Shown here piece after piece: positions 30,996-38,019 of a stretch of 38,019 nt of DNA. How positions within the stretch are numbered: position 1 is the first letter of the stretch; every line of letters starts with the position of its first letter. Source of the DNA: Ruminococcaceae bacterium UBA5295 (GTDB taxonomy: Bacteria > Bacillota > Clostridia > Oscillospirales > Acutalibacteraceae); contig DHSD01000017.1 of the NCBI GenBank assembly GCA_002411365.1, positions 12,613 to 50,631 of the forward strand, given 5' to 3'. A model generated the notes under the pieces. The model did not search any database. It saw only the letters and a program-made list of their open reading frames with translations, and was not told the DNA's origin. Position numbers and translations under genes: made by a program.

Positions 30996-32777
30996 TCACT
31001 CCTTCCCCTTGAAATCATCCAGCGGCTTCGCAGGAAGGTGTATCCTTGCTGTAGTTCCAACGTCAGGTTCGCTGTGTATTGAAAGCCCGTACGGCTCCCC
31101 GAAATACAAGCGTATCCTCTCCTGTATGTTCCTTATTCCTACGCCCGAGCCGCCTTTATGGCCGGTGGTATCCTGCAGCCTGCCCGAGAGGAGGCTGTCC
31201 GCCTGCTCCTGCGGCATGCCGGGGCCGTTGTCAGCAACATCTATATACAGGTTATCTCCTTTTTTATAGGCATTGATTGAAATTTCGCCGTCGTCCATAT
31301 ATTCCATTCCATGGTAAATCGAGTTTTCAACAAGTGGCTGGACTATCAGCTTTATTGTGGCGCAGTTCATCACTTCCGGCTCCGCCTTGATTGAATAATG
31401 CACCTTGTCGGCATACCTGTAGCTCTGTATGATAAGGTAGTTCCTCACATGCTCAAGTTCATCAGCTACCGATATTATATTTTTCCCTTTGCTAAGGCTT
31501 ATGCGGAAAAATTTTGCAAGCGACGTGACCATGCATTCCGCTTCTTTGTAATGGCCGTTTTCAGTCATCCACACTACGGAGTCAAGCGTATTGTAAAGGA
31601 AGTGCGGGTTTATCTGCGCCTGAAGGGCATTGAGCTCGCTTCGGCGCTTGGCTTCCTGCTCCTCTATAATGTCGTTCATCAGTTTCCGTATGCGCTGCAC
31701 CATTGAGTTTATCGCTTTCCCGAGATGCTCTATCTCATAAGAACCGCTGACCTCAATATTCTGGTCGAAATCGCCCCCTTCTATTTTTTTCATGTATCCT
31801 TCGAGTTTTTCAATCGGGTCCGCTATGCGTGACGAAATGAACAGGTTTATGAAAACCAGCACGAGCATTACGCATACGGCAATAAACGCAGCATATATAA
31901 AGAAATGCGAGTAAAGCGTATCTATATCCTGGAACGGCTCGACCGCAATTATCTTCCATCCAGTGTAGCCCACGGTCTTTACAGTCACAAGCCGTTTCTG
32001 CCCATCTAACGTCTCAAGGAAAGTCCCGTCATCGTGTTTTGCGTCAGCACGGTTGTTTTCGTGGAAAAGGTTCGAATAAATCAATGACTGCTTAGGGTGG
32101 TATATTATTTCTCCACTGCCGTCGGTTATATAGACAAAACCGGCAGTGTTGAGCGAATCGTTTTTGCATATCTGCTCTATGCGGCTGAAGTTCATGTCGA
32201 CAAGCAGCACGCCCGGGTGCACGGAACCGTCTTCAGTAAGCTCAACATAGCGGCTGAGGGAAATCACCCACTGGTAGCTTCCGTCGGGCGCAGAAAAAAG
32301 GTCCTCAACGTGCGGCGTGGAAAAGTGGAGGTTCTCAATCTGCGCCTGCGCGCTTTTGAACCATTCCTGCTTTTTTACATTGGCCGACGGTTTAAGCCCG
32401 GAGAGCGGCTCTGCCGCGATCACATTGCCGTCATCAGAAAACACGGCTATGCTTGCAAGGTCATCCCTGTTGGTTCCATAAAGGAGATCCATCTGGCTGT
32501 TTATGCTGCCAGACTTCAAATCCGAGTTTTTGATGACATGGTAGTACATGGAATCGGAAATGCGCATCATGCTTCGCAGATATGAGCTGAGGTTAAGGTC
32601 TATCTGGTCTACAGTCCGCTTGTTGTTTTCCGAAATACTTTTTGTCATTGACGACACATACTGGTTTGAGAGCAGCACAGCCATCATCAGCAGGCCGAGT
32701 ATCATCACTACCGTAAACGAAATTGAAATGACAAACTGTATACTCTTTTTATGTAGGAAACGTTTCAGCATTTTCAT
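30996..32777 (-). CDS. YesM/LytS-family sensor histidine kinase
   Basis: A 593-residue membrane kinase: first membrane segment (about 15-37), a large extracellular Cache-like sensor (40-290), second membrane segment (about 297-320), HAMP (SSRIADPIEKLEGYMKKIEGGD), the His_kinase domain with QAQINPHFLYNTLD (phospho-His about 392) and an ATPase domain (VENSIYHG, VADNGPGMP, GVGIRNIQERI). Its start overlaps the end of the response regulator gene by 29 bases. It should phosphorylate that regulator in response to a sugar signal, probably through the anchored binding protein downstream. Confidence 0.93.
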   Translation of the reverse strand: MKMLKRFLHKKSIQFVISISFTVVMILGLLMMAVLLSNQYVSSMTKSISENNKRTVDQIDLNLSSYLRSMMRISDSMYYHVIKNSDLKSGSINSQMDLLYGTNRDDLASIAVFSDDGNVIAAEPLSGLKPSANVKKQEWFKSAQAQIENLHFSTPHVEDLFSAPDGSYQWVISLSRYVELTEDGSVHPGVLLVDMNFSRIEQICKNDSLNTAGFVYITDGSGEIIYHPKQSLIYSNLFHENNRADAKHDDGTFLETLDGQKRLVTVKTVGYTGWKIIAVEPFQDIDTLYSHFFIYAAFIAVCVMLVLVFINLFISSRIADPIEKLEGYMKKIEGGDFDQNIEVSGSYEIEHLGKAINSMVQRIRKLMNDIIEEQEAKRRSELNALQAQINPHFLYNTLDSVVWMTENGHYKEAECMVTSLAKFFRISLSKGKNIISVADELEHVRNYLIIQSYRYADKVHYSIKAEPEVMNCATIKLIVQPLVENSIYHGMEYMDDGEISINAYKKGDNLYIDVADNGPGMPQEQADSLLSGRLQDTTGHKGGSGVGIRNIQERIRLYFGEPYGLSIHSEPDVGTTARIHLPAKPLDDFKGKE

Positions 32778-34377
32778 TCACCGTGCCGCGTCGGTATCTC
32801 GATGGGGAAATACCATATTTTTTCTTGAAAACATAGCTGAAATAATTAGGCTCAAAATACCCCACTTTCCGCGCGATTATATATGTTTTGTCTTCCGTTG
32901 TGTTCAAAAGGTCAACCGCATGTTGAAGCCTTAAATCCGTAAGGTACGAAACAAAGCTTTTGCCTGTCTCGCGCTTAAAAACAGTCGAAAAATACGTAGG
33001 GCTCACATGTAGGTAAAGGCACAGGCTGTCTACTGAAAGGTCCGGGTTGGCATAGTTCTCCTGGATATATTTTTCTGCGTTCTGCGCCATCAGCTTCGTG
33101 TTGTTCACACGCTTTGAGACAATTTCGGAATTGATTTTAAAGCAGACTTTCATGCACCATTGTTTCATTTCGTCTGGCGTATGGAATTTTTCAATCATCT
33201 CCGAAAAGTCTGCCGAAAAAATTTCTTCTTCACGTATATCGTACGTACTAAGCACCTTAAGCACAGAGGCTATAAGCTCCATGAGAAAAATTTTATACTG
33301 CCCCACGGTGGGGAAAATGTCTTTCTGCCGTGAGAACACAGCGTCTATCTTTTTCTTAAGCTGCTCCGTGTCGCCTATTTTTATCGCGTTTACTACTGCC
33401 TGGACTTCTTCGCTTCCAATCGGCGCTTTCAAAGGCGTATGCGGTTCCATGTCCTGTATATATATTGCTTTGCCGCCGCCCATAATGGCACTGTACTCAA
33501 GGGCGCCCGACGCCTCCTGATATGAGCTGCGAAGCTGGCAAATGTCATTCTTTATAGTGCTTACCCCAGCCATCGCTTTGAGCTTGAGTATCCTTCCAAC
33601 GGATTCGCATGCTTCGTTCATCATATTGCACATCATCATGATGCTTTTTTCACCGTGAAAAACAGCAATCACAACAACCGCGTCAAAATGGATAAAATCG
33701 ACGAACCTGTTTTTAGCATTGCTCTGAAGGATACCGTCGAGGATCTCTTTTACGGAAATCGGTATCAGTTCTTCCCTGCCGCTAAAACTGCTGCTGCCGT
33801 CTGCGGGGGGATCCGCGCGCATCAAGGCGACCGCCCAGCCGTCCGCGTTTGTGTCCGCATGGAAAGTCTTTGCCTGCGAAAGCATCTGCGACTTTGGGAT
33901 ATTGCCTTCAATCAACCCTACAAAAAACTGCTGCCGCATAATCGGCAGTGACTGCTCATACGTTTTCCGCAGCAGTTCAACATCGCATTTTTCGCTTATT
34001 TCCCTGTCGAGCTGGCACTTGATTTTCTTAAGCGTGGCCGTCAGTCCTTCAGGGTCCACAGGCTTTAAAATATACTCCGCAACATTGAGCTTTATCGCTT
34101 CCTGCGCAAATTTGAAATCATCAAAGCCGGAAAAAATAATAAACTTCATGGACGGCATCTTTTTGCGCAGCCTCTCGCACAGTTCAAGGCCGTTGAGATA
34201 CGGCATTTTAATATCCGTCATCAGCACATCAGGATGAAGCTTTTCCGCCATTTCAAGCGCATCTATGCCGTTTTCTGCGGAACCTGCCACTTTATAGCCT
34301 ATCTTCTCCCAGTCAATCCTTTTTGTAATCCCTTCGCAGGCTTCTTTCTCATCATCTGCTATTAAAATGCTGTACAA
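32749..34377 (-). CDS. YesN/AraC-family response regulator
   Basis: A 542-residue regulator: receiver domain (ILIADDEKEACEGI; phospho-Asp about 55 in MTDIKMP; lysine in YILKPVDPEG), a long central linker, and a C-terminal AraC helix-turn-helix pair (SVDSLCLYLHVSPTYFSTVFKRETG and IARKVGYFEPNYFSYVFKKKYG). The start is TTG 34377, about six bases after GAGGTG; a GTG three codons earlier lies inside that ribosome site. It probably activates the nearby sugar-uptake genes. Its leader contains conserved-looking hairpins. Confidence 0.93.
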   Translation of the reverse strand: MYSILIADDEKEACEGITKRIDWEKIGYKVAGSAENGIDALEMAEKLHPDVLMTDIKMPYLNGLELCERLRKKMPSMKFIIFSGFDDFKFAQEAIKLNVAEYILKPVDPEGLTATLKKIKCQLDREISEKCDVELLRKTYEQSLPIMRQQFFVGLIEGNIPKSQMLSQAKTFHADTNADGWAVALMRADPPADGSSSFSGREELIPISVKEILDGILQSNAKNRFVDFIHFDAVVVIAVFHGEKSIMMMCNMMNEACESVGRILKLKAMAGVSTIKNDICQLRSSYQEASGALEYSAIMGGGKAIYIQDMEPHTPLKAPIGSEEVQAVVNAIKIGDTEQLKKKIDAVFSRQKDIFPTVGQYKIFLMELIASVLKVLSTYDIREEEIFSADFSEMIEKFHTPDEMKQWCMKVCFKINSEIVSKRVNNTKLMAQNAEKYIQENYANPDLSVDSLCLYLHVSPTYFSTVFKRETGKSFVSYLTDLRLQHAVDLLNTTEDKTYIIARKVGYFEPNYFSYVFKKKYGISPSRYRRGTVNENAETFPT

Positions 34378-34402
34378 TAAAATCACCTCTTTGTAAAATT
34401 CA

Positions 34403-34478
34403 TTTAGGCGAGGCCAAACACGGCTTTGCCAGTAAAGCCGTAAACTGCAGCCATGGAAGGGCTTATGTGAAGCCTAAA
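34403..34478 (-). promoter_or_regulatory. Structured leader of the response regulator gene
   Basis: TTTAGGC (34403-34409) and GCCTAAA (34472-34478) can close a domain that includes the perfect 8-bp stem ACGGCTTT/AAAGCCGT (34420-34441). It ends about 14 bases before the GAGGTG ribosome site, so it could affect translation. Confidence 0.4.
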
Positions 34479-34620
34479 TATTTTTAAGCAAAAGGCTGCA
34501 TTGTTGCCCGGCAGCAATGAATCTTCTTTATAATACAATTATATAATAAAATACCATAAAAAGACAGTATATATATATGCCATTTTATAATTTTTGCTTC
34601 TTTTTTGTTTTAAACAGCAT

Positions 34621-34648
34621 TCAGCCCATGGCTAATGCCATGGGCTGA
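34621..34648 (-). terminator. Hairpin after mglC
   Basis: TCAGCCCATGGC (34621-34632) and GCCATGGGCTGA (34637-34648) form a perfect 12-bp stem with a TAAT loop, 39 bp past the mglC stop. The T run on the minus strand is poor, so it may be a processing or stability hairpin. Confidence 0.55.
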
Positions 34649-34686
34649 AAATGTATAAAGGCTTATGAATGGATAAAATATGATGG

Positions 34687-35910
34687 TTAATGCCACAAAA
34701 CCTTCTTGTATTTTGAAAGGTCAACCGCAACTGCAACTGCAATGATAACGCCCTTAATGACCTGCTGCCACATTGGGCTTACACCTATGAACTGCAGCCC
34801 GTACTGAATAACGGTAAAGATTAAAACACCTACTACAATGCCGCTGATTTTGCCTATGCCGCCGGCAAGCGAAACGCCGCCTACGCAGCACGCGGCGATT
34901 GCATCGAGCTCATATCCTTCGCCGTAATTGTTCGTCGCACCTGCTGTGCGCGCCGCTTCAAGCACACCGCCGAACCCGTAAAGGATTCCGGCAAGTGCAA
35001 AAATACCGATAAGCGTCATGAAAACGTTGATTCCGGAAACCCTTGCAGCTTCCATATTGCCGCCGATTGCATAAATGTTTTTGCCAAAGATTGTCTTGTT
35101 AAGCACAAACCACATTATAACCGTAACTAAAATTGCAATTGGAATCAGTATGGAAACCTTGCCACCGATTTTCTTCTGTGCAAGTACCGTGAAGTCGTTC
35201 CTTATACCGCCAATAGGCTGTGAATGGTTCGGCGGCAAATCGAAGTAGAGCGAGCATATACCGTAGATGATAACCTGTGTGGCAAGTGTCGCAATAAATG
35301 GGTGCATGTTGAACTTTGCTACAAGTAAGCCGTTAAGCATGCCAAAGACACCGCATACAAGTATCGCGATAATAACCGGAATGAACACCGGCAGCGCCGG
35401 GAGGTTCGGGAAAAACCTGTTCGCATACGTCGGTACCTGCAGCATTGAAGCGCTTATAACAGCCGCAAGGCCAACCATGCGCCCTGCTGAAAGGTCTGTG
35501 CCGGCTATCAGGATAGTCGGGCAAATGCCAAGCGCAATAATCAGCCGTATGGACGACTGTGAAAGTATATCGAGGCAGACATTAAACTGCAGGAAATTCG
35601 GTGAGATTATCGCAATGATGACTATCATCACGAATAAGGCAAATATAAGCGCATATTTAAGGAAAAACGCCTTTGACTGCTGACGTGAGAAGCAAACTTC
35701 TTCGCCCAGCTTGCCAGTATTATTTCTTTGGTAAGCGCCGTAGCCCGCAATGCACGCTCCAATAATGCAAAGGTACCACGGCAGGTCATAGACTTTCTTC
35801 GTGTAGAAAAGGAGCCCGAAGAGAAGCCCGAAAACAAATACAGCCGCGCCTGTTATAAGAAAGATATTCGCGTATTTCTTGCGCGGCATTGTCTTCTGTG
35901 CCTGCTCCAT
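34687..35910 (-). CDS. mglC: Galactose/methyl-galactoside ABC transporter permease
   Basis: A 407-residue membrane protein with about ten hydrophobic segments. The family core includes GTDLSAGRMVGLAAVISASM and NMEAARVSGINVFM, and GGVSLAGGIGKISGIVVGVLIF, the signatures of RbsC/MglC-type permeases. Two extra membrane segments at the N terminus (about 15-65) before the core are typical of the longer Clostridial MglC. ATG 35910 is eight bases after AAAGGAGG; an ATG two codons earlier is too close. Gap to mglA is 37 bp. Confidence 0.92.
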   Translation of the reverse strand: MEQAQKTMPRKKYANIFLITGAAVFVFGLLFGLLFYTKKVYDLPWYLCIIGACIAGYGAYQRNNTGKLGEEVCFSRQQSKAFFLKYALIFALFVMIVIIAIISPNFLQFNVCLDILSQSSIRLIIALGICPTILIAGTDLSAGRMVGLAAVISASMLQVPTYANRFFPNLPALPVFIPVIIAILVCGVFGMLNGLLVAKFNMHPFIATLATQVIIYGICSLYFDLPPNHSQPIGGIRNDFTVLAQKKIGGKVSILIPIAILVTVIMWFVLNKTIFGKNIYAIGGNMEAARVSGINVFMTLIGIFALAGILYGFGGVLEAARTAGATNNYGEGYELDAIAACCVGGVSLAGGIGKISGIVVGVLIFTVIQYGLQFIGVSPMWQQVIKGVIIAVAVAVDLSKYKKVLWH

Positions 35911-35947
35911 TCTCATTCCTCCTTTGGGACGGCCACACTAAATAATT

Positions 35948-37444
35948 TTATTTTGACATTGTTGCAAGCCTCATGATAGACACCTGATCGGCTTCGTTCC
36001 GGTCTAAGATTCCCGTAACCCTTCCTTCACACATCACCATAATCCGGTCGGCCATTCCAAGAAGTTCCGGCATCTCCGAAGAAATCATGATAATTGATTT
36101 TCCACTCTGTATCAAACCGAGCATAATGGTGTAGATTTCATATTTGGCGCCGACATCTATGCCGCGCGTTGGTTCATCGAGGATAAGGATATCCGGATTA
36201 GTCAGCAGCCACCTTGCAATCAGCACTTTCTGCTGGTTGCCGCCCGAAAGGTCCTCAATGGCTTTGTCCATTGACGGGGTTTTAACGTTCAGCTCTTTGT
36301 CTTGGGCAACTGCCGCTTTGGCCCGCTTCGATTCGTTGATTATGCCGTGCTTTGCAAATTTCTGCTGCCCCGCAATAGTCGTATTGTCAAGGATAGAAAG
36401 GTGGCCGAAAATTCCGGATGCCCTCCGCTCTTCCGTGACAAGCGCGAATCCATTCTTTTTTGCATCCCTTACCGACTTTATGTCGATTTTCTTGCCGTTT
36501 TTTATAATTTCGCCTGAAGCTATACCTCTAAGGCCGAAAATCGATTCCACCAACTCGGTCCGCTGTGCGCCAACAAGGCCGCCTATACCAAATATTTCGC
36601 CTTTATGTACCTCAAAGCTCACATGCTGAAATGATTTTGGCGACTGCGAACACAGGTCATTTATTTTCAGCACTACTTCTTTTCCTGGCACATAGTCTTT
36701 CTTTGGGAAGCGGTTCGTCAGTTCTCGCCCCACCATCATGCGGATTATCTCATCTGTCGTCATTTCTGAAGCAGGCCATGTGCCAAGGCATTTACCGTCG
36801 CGCATGATTGTCACTTCATCACAGATTTTAAGGATTTCCTCCATTTTGTGGGAAATATAGATAACGGCGCAACCGCTTTTCTGAAGCGACTCGATGACCT
36901 TGAACAAATGGCTGGTCTCATTCTCCGTCAGGGAAGAGGTCGGTTCATCCATAATAACGATTTTGGAATTGTAGCTGACAGCCTTCGCGATTTCAACAAG
37001 CTGCAGATTCGATGGGGAAAGGCTGTCTGCCAGCGCTTCCGGGTTAATATCGAGCCCGACTTTCCGGAACAGCTCCTTCGTCTTTTCAATCATGGCCCGC
37101 TTGTCTACGGCTATGCCTTTCACTGGGAACCTTCCGAGCCAGATATTTTCCATCACGGGTCTGAAGCGTATCGGATGCAGCTCCTGAGGAATCATTGAGA
37201 TTCCCAGATCCAGCGCCTGCCGTGTAGAGGTAATCTCCACTTTTTTACCATTGAGAATTATCTCCCCATCATCTTTATGGTAGATCCCGTACAGGCACTT
37301 CATCAAGGTTGATTTTCCGGCGCCGTTCTCACCCACGAGGGCATGCACGCTTCCGGGGCGGACTTTAAGGCTCACATCGTCAAGGGCTTTCACGCCGGGG
37401 AATGACTTTGCAATATGGTTCATTTCCAGCACATATTCACTCAA
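35948..37444 (-). CDS. mglA: Galactose/methyl-galactoside ABC transporter ATP-binding protein (two ABC domains)
   Basis: A 498-residue duplicated ABC ATPase. First domain: Walker A GENGAGKST, signature-like SPSNLQLVEIAKAV and Walker B IVIMDEPTSSLTE. Second domain: degenerate Walker A region IGGLVGAQRTELVES, signature LSGGNQQKVLIARWL and ILILDEPTRGIDVG. Such asymmetry is normal for sugar importers of the RbsA/MglA type. I choose TTG 37444 (MSEYVLEMNH, family-like), nine bases after GGAGA; GTG 37450 is an alternative. It powers MglC for uptake of the sugar delivered by MglB. Confidence 0.93.
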   Translation of the reverse strand: MSEYVLEMNHIAKSFPGVKALDDVSLKVRPGSVHALVGENGAGKSTLMKCLYGIYHKDDGEIILNGKKVEITSTRQALDLGISMIPQELHPIRFRPVMENIWLGRFPVKGIAVDKRAMIEKTKELFRKVGLDINPEALADSLSPSNLQLVEIAKAVSYNSKIVIMDEPTSSLTENETSHLFKVIESLQKSGCAVIYISHKMEEILKICDEVTIMRDGKCLGTWPASEMTTDEIIRMMVGRELTNRFPKKDYVPGKEVVLKINDLCSQSPKSFQHVSFEVHKGEIFGIGGLVGAQRTELVESIFGLRGIASGEIIKNGKKIDIKSVRDAKKNGFALVTEERRASGIFGHLSILDNTTIAGQQKFAKHGIINESKRAKAAVAQDKELNVKTPSMDKAIEDLSGGNQQKVLIARWLLTNPDILILDEPTRGIDVGAKYEIYTIMLGLIQSGKSIIMISSEMPELLGMADRIMVMCEGRVTGILDRNEADQVSIMRLATMSK

Positions 37445-37497
37445 TACCACCAGTCTCCTTCGATAGAAGCATAACCAGTTTCATTTTTGCATGTGGC

Positions 37498-38019
37498 TTA
37501 CTTTGACATATATTTCGAGCAGTTGTCCTTTGTCACTTTTTCATATGGTATCCAGACGTATTTATTAGATGTCACTTCAAAACCGGCAGTGTCTTTTGTA
37601 ATGGTTTTGTTCTGAGCCGCCGCAACAGCTATCCTCATGGCTGCAATGCCCTGGTCTATTCCGTTGTTGTAGGCTGTGCCGTACATTGAGCCATCCTGAA
37701 TTGCTGCAAGGCCCGGAGTCGTTGCGTCGACGCCGACAACAGGTATAAACTTTGACGCATCGCCTTTGTTGTAACCGTGAGCTTTAAGCGACTCTATCGC
37801 TCCAAGCGCCATATCGTCATTATTAGCAAATACGGCCTCGATTTTGTCAACACCCTTTGAAGTTATGAAGTTGTTCATAAGGTCTGTTGCCTTAGCTTTG
37901 TCCCAGTATGCCGTGTCTGCTGCAAGCTTTACCGTCTTCATGCCGCTGTCGTTAACGGTCTGGATTGAATATTTAGTGCGCAGTGTAGCATCCTGGTGGC
38001 CCGGCTCACCTTGAAGCAT
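37498..38019 (-). CDS. mglB: Galactose-binding lipoprotein, C-terminal part (continues beyond window)
   Basis: The frame is open to the right edge; 174 codons are visible. The start codon is outside. MLQGEPGHQDATLRTKYSIQ, VFANNDDMALGAIESL, VVGVDATTPG and a final YVWIPYEKVTKDNCSKY are the C-terminal half of an MglB-type binding protein. It is transcribed first, followed by mglA and mglC, giving a normal importer. About half its residues appear shared with the second binding protein at 28964-29998. Confidence 0.93.
   Translation of the reverse strand: MLQGEPGHQDATLRTKYSIQTVNDSGMKTVKLAADTAYWDKAKATDLMNNFITSKGVDKIEAVFANNDDMALGAIESLKAHGYNKGDASKFIPVVGVDATTPGLAAIQDGSMYGTAYNNGIDQGIAAMRIAVAAAQNKTITKDTAGFEVTSNKYVWIPYEKVTKDNCSKYMSK

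Larger units (their letters stand above)
34378..34686. other. Gap between mglC and yesN-type regulator with structured leader
   Basis: No gene. It should contain the promoter of the regulator operon (minus strand) near the AT-rich tract 34525-34600. Two structures are visible: the leader hairpin cluster (34403-34478) and the hairpin at 34621-34648 that probably ends mglC transcripts. Confidence 0.6.

Noticed and set aside
1..38019. CRISPR arrays, tRNA/rRNA genes, transposases or prophage
   Set aside because: No regularly spaced repeats, no cloverleaf or conserved rRNA segments, and no transposase, integrase or phage structural motifs were recognised on either strand.

Overview
The window looks like the chromosome of an anaerobic, spore-forming, low-to-mid-GC Firmicute, most likely a Clostridia member of the Oscillospirales/Ruminococcaceae type. 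The reasons are a YpeB germination protein, a 2-hydroxyacyl-CoA dehydratase-type activase operon, an enoate-reductase-like Fe-S flavoenzyme, a TPP riboswitch, YesMN-type two-component signalling, strong AGGAGG ribosome sites and frequent TTG/GTG starts. Taxonomy is inferred from gene content only. No rRNA, tRNA, CRISPR array, insertion sequence or prophage was seen.

Region 1 (1-8129, + strand) is an arginine biosynthesis block, argG (5' end outside the window)-argH-argC-argJ-argB-argD-argF, closed by a good intrinsic terminator. It holds the acetyl-cycle (argJ, argB, argC, argD) and the ornithine-to-arginino-succinate branch (argF, argG, argH); carAB is not here. The argJ start is anomalous: the ATG behind a perfect ribosome site is one base out of frame with the protein.

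Region 2 (8123-18225) is mixed: ypeB without sleB, an EAL phosphodiesterase, a membrane-dipeptidase family enzyme, a type I L-asparaginase preceded by a putative 20-codon leader ORF that contains a perfect 16-bp hairpin, a probably frameshifted membrane/zinc-ribbon gene lying antisense to the asparaginase terminator, a small coiled-coil protein, a PAS-GGDEF diguanylate cyclase with a cysteine-rich PAS, and the xpaC-telA pair.

Region 3 (18251-25299) holds a large Fe-S/FMN/FAD enoate-reductase-like enzyme, two overlapping small genes encoding related YFxxLP proteins, a stand-alone CoaC-type flavoprotein, small hypothetical and zinc-ribbon proteins, the PLP synthase pair pdxS-pdxT, and a TPP riboswitch controlling thiM and a thiamine-binding protein. 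Vitamin/cofactor metabolism (CoA, B6, B1) is the common theme.

Region 4 (25300-25878) has no protein gene but has a strong promoter, several nested hairpins and intrinsic terminators; it is a candidate for one or two undescribed structured RNAs. Downstream, three translationally coupled genes (25879-28957) encode a 2-hydroxyacyl-CoA dehydratase-type ATP-dependent activase and two mutually related Cys-containing partner proteins of unknown substrate.

Region 5 (28964-38019, - strand) is a galactose/methyl-galactoside-type ABC transporter (mglB partial, mglA, mglC), followed in the same direction by a YesN/YesM response regulator and histidine kinase, a membrane-anchored sugar-binding protein and a second MglB-like lipoprotein. 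This reads as a sugar uptake locus with its own binding-protein-assisted sensor.
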